NCBI GenBank assembly: GCA_963277665.1
Contig: OY728157.1
Coordinates: 367,550,067-367,614,066 of the forward strand
Origin: Viscum album
Lineage: Eukaryota > Streptophyta > Magnoliopsida > Santalales > Viscaceae
DNA: 64,000 nt
Direction of reading: 5' to 3'
The notes beneath the pieces are model-generated. The model was not told the origin of the DNA, did no database searches, and was given only the letters and a program-made list of their open reading frames with translations. Shown one piece after another: positions 63,441 through 64,000 of this stretch (positions within the stretch are counted from its first letter, which is position 1; each line of letters starts with the position of its first letter). The translations under genes were made by a program, and so were the position numbers.

Positions 63441-63890
63441 AAATCACCGCGCGTGCGTACGTACGGAATACCGTCTCCACGCCGTGGTGTAATCTATTTT
63501 CCACCACCACCTTACATGGATGGGTATAATGGTGTAAAGAATAACTATACATAGTTATTAAAACATCATATTGATTCTGATATATTGTATAATCCACTCC
63601 AATTCAGTTCAATATTTATGGAAATGATATCATCGCTCGTGCGTACGTACGGACTACCGTCTCCACGACGCGATGAGATTCATTCTCCATGTTAACCATT
63701 TAAGAATGATTATAAAGTATATATAAGAAATAATAATGAAATATATGACATTGTAAAGTTACTGGATTTATGTATATATATATATATGTATGTCATCTAC
63801 TTACTTCCATTTCAAGACAATAAGGAAAGTAAAACAGCGTTCATGCGTACGTACGGACTACCGTCTCCATGAACGGTGTTTTTCATTTTA
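63441..63890 (+). repeat. Three-unit hairpin repeat of LTR G (reference set)
   Basis: The cores at about 63455, 63641 and 63845 are nearly identical (GTACGTACGGACTACCGTCT, unit 1 with AATA for ACTA). The arms differ yet pair: unit 1 CACCGCGCGT with ACGCCGTGGTG, ten pairs (one G-T) with one bulged C; unit 2 CATCGCTCGT with ACGACGCGATG, ten pairs with a bulged C at the same place; unit 3 ACAGCGTTCAT with ATGAACGGTGT, ten pairs and one G-G mismatch. Inside the loop ACGG faces CCGT across ACTA, a second small stem. Unit spacing is 186 and 204 bp. Confidence 0.85.
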
Positions 63891-64000
63891 TTTATCTATC
63901 TATTATATATATATATACTGAATATATATGATATATAAATCATATTTTATATTCTGTAAGTAAGTAGATCATGATATAAGTAATAACGATGTCAAGAACA

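Larger units (their letters stand above)
61257..64000 (+). mobile_element. LTR copy G, plus strand, best preserved, runs off the window
   Basis: The LTR starts TGTAACAGCCCAAGATTTTA at 61257 and is at least 2.74 kb long. It has a TATA box at 63101, a CT-rich leader (CTCCTCACACCAATTTGAG), a donor-like GAAGAG|GTAATT at 63278, and three hairpin units rich in intact CpG. Clear CpG sites at 61320-61440 and 63440-63860, against their near absence in the other copies, indicate the most recent insertion in the window. The 76-codon minus-strand frame at 63367-63597 and the 100-codon one at 61986-62288 lie wholly inside LTR sequence and are not taken as genes. Element identity (5', 3' or solo) cannot be decided. 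Confidence 0.75.

Overview
The window reads as intergenic DNA from a large, repeat-dominated flowering-plant genome. It is strongly AT-rich, I find no host gene, tRNA, rRNA or CRISPR array, and almost everything recognisable is a decayed LTR retrotransposon. The species cannot be fixed from this sequence. A large-genome angiosperm with slow repeat removal and heavy CpG methylation fits best, because elements of very different age sit side by side and old copies show CG changed to TG or CA.

Layout. (1) 2.08-7.26 kb: 3' end of a plus-strand Ty3/gypsy chromovirus of Tekay/Del type (integrase remnant, polypurine tract, long LTR 'A'). (2) About 8.7-19.7 kb: a degenerate but nearly full-length Athila-type Ty3/gypsy element with LTR promoter, gag, protease, RT, RNase H, integrase, an unusual non-coding block, an env-like/ATHILA ORF and a polypurine tract; no 3' LTR is recognisable. 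(3) 21.4-35.4 kb: LTR-like copies B (+), C (-) and D (-) of the same LTR family as A; D is joined to its minus-strand pol (35.4-37.9 kb), which is cut at an (AT)n tract. (4) 39.95-40.17 kb: the right end of a CACTA transposon. (5) 40.19-49.36 kb: a second chromovirus with both 2-kb LTRs, PBS, gag, pol, chromodomain and polypurine tract, all riddled with stops. (6) 49.4-58 kb: minus-strand LTR copies E and F flanking a small RT remnant, probably the two LTRs of one heavily deleted element. (7) 59.3-60.1 kb: scattered hairpin units. (8) 61.257 kb to the window end: LTR copy G (+), the youngest-looking copy.

The observations most worth checking are non-coding. Every copy of the A-G LTR family carries, about 350 bp downstream of its TATA box, two or three units of a roughly 190-bp repeat centred on a hairpin; the stem sequence differs from copy to copy while pairing is largely kept. 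The Athila element carries a dense array of a 13-bp palindrome (consensus TACAYGNCRTGTA) in its LTR upstream of the TATA box, and a second such array next to an internal TATA box, leader and probable intron ahead of the env-like ORF. Between pol and that internal promoter lie three tandem segments of about 170 bp with tRNA-like A and B boxes; one has a fully paired T arm resembling tRNA-Asp, the usual Athila primer. Together these suggest the env-like gene had its own regulatory cassette.
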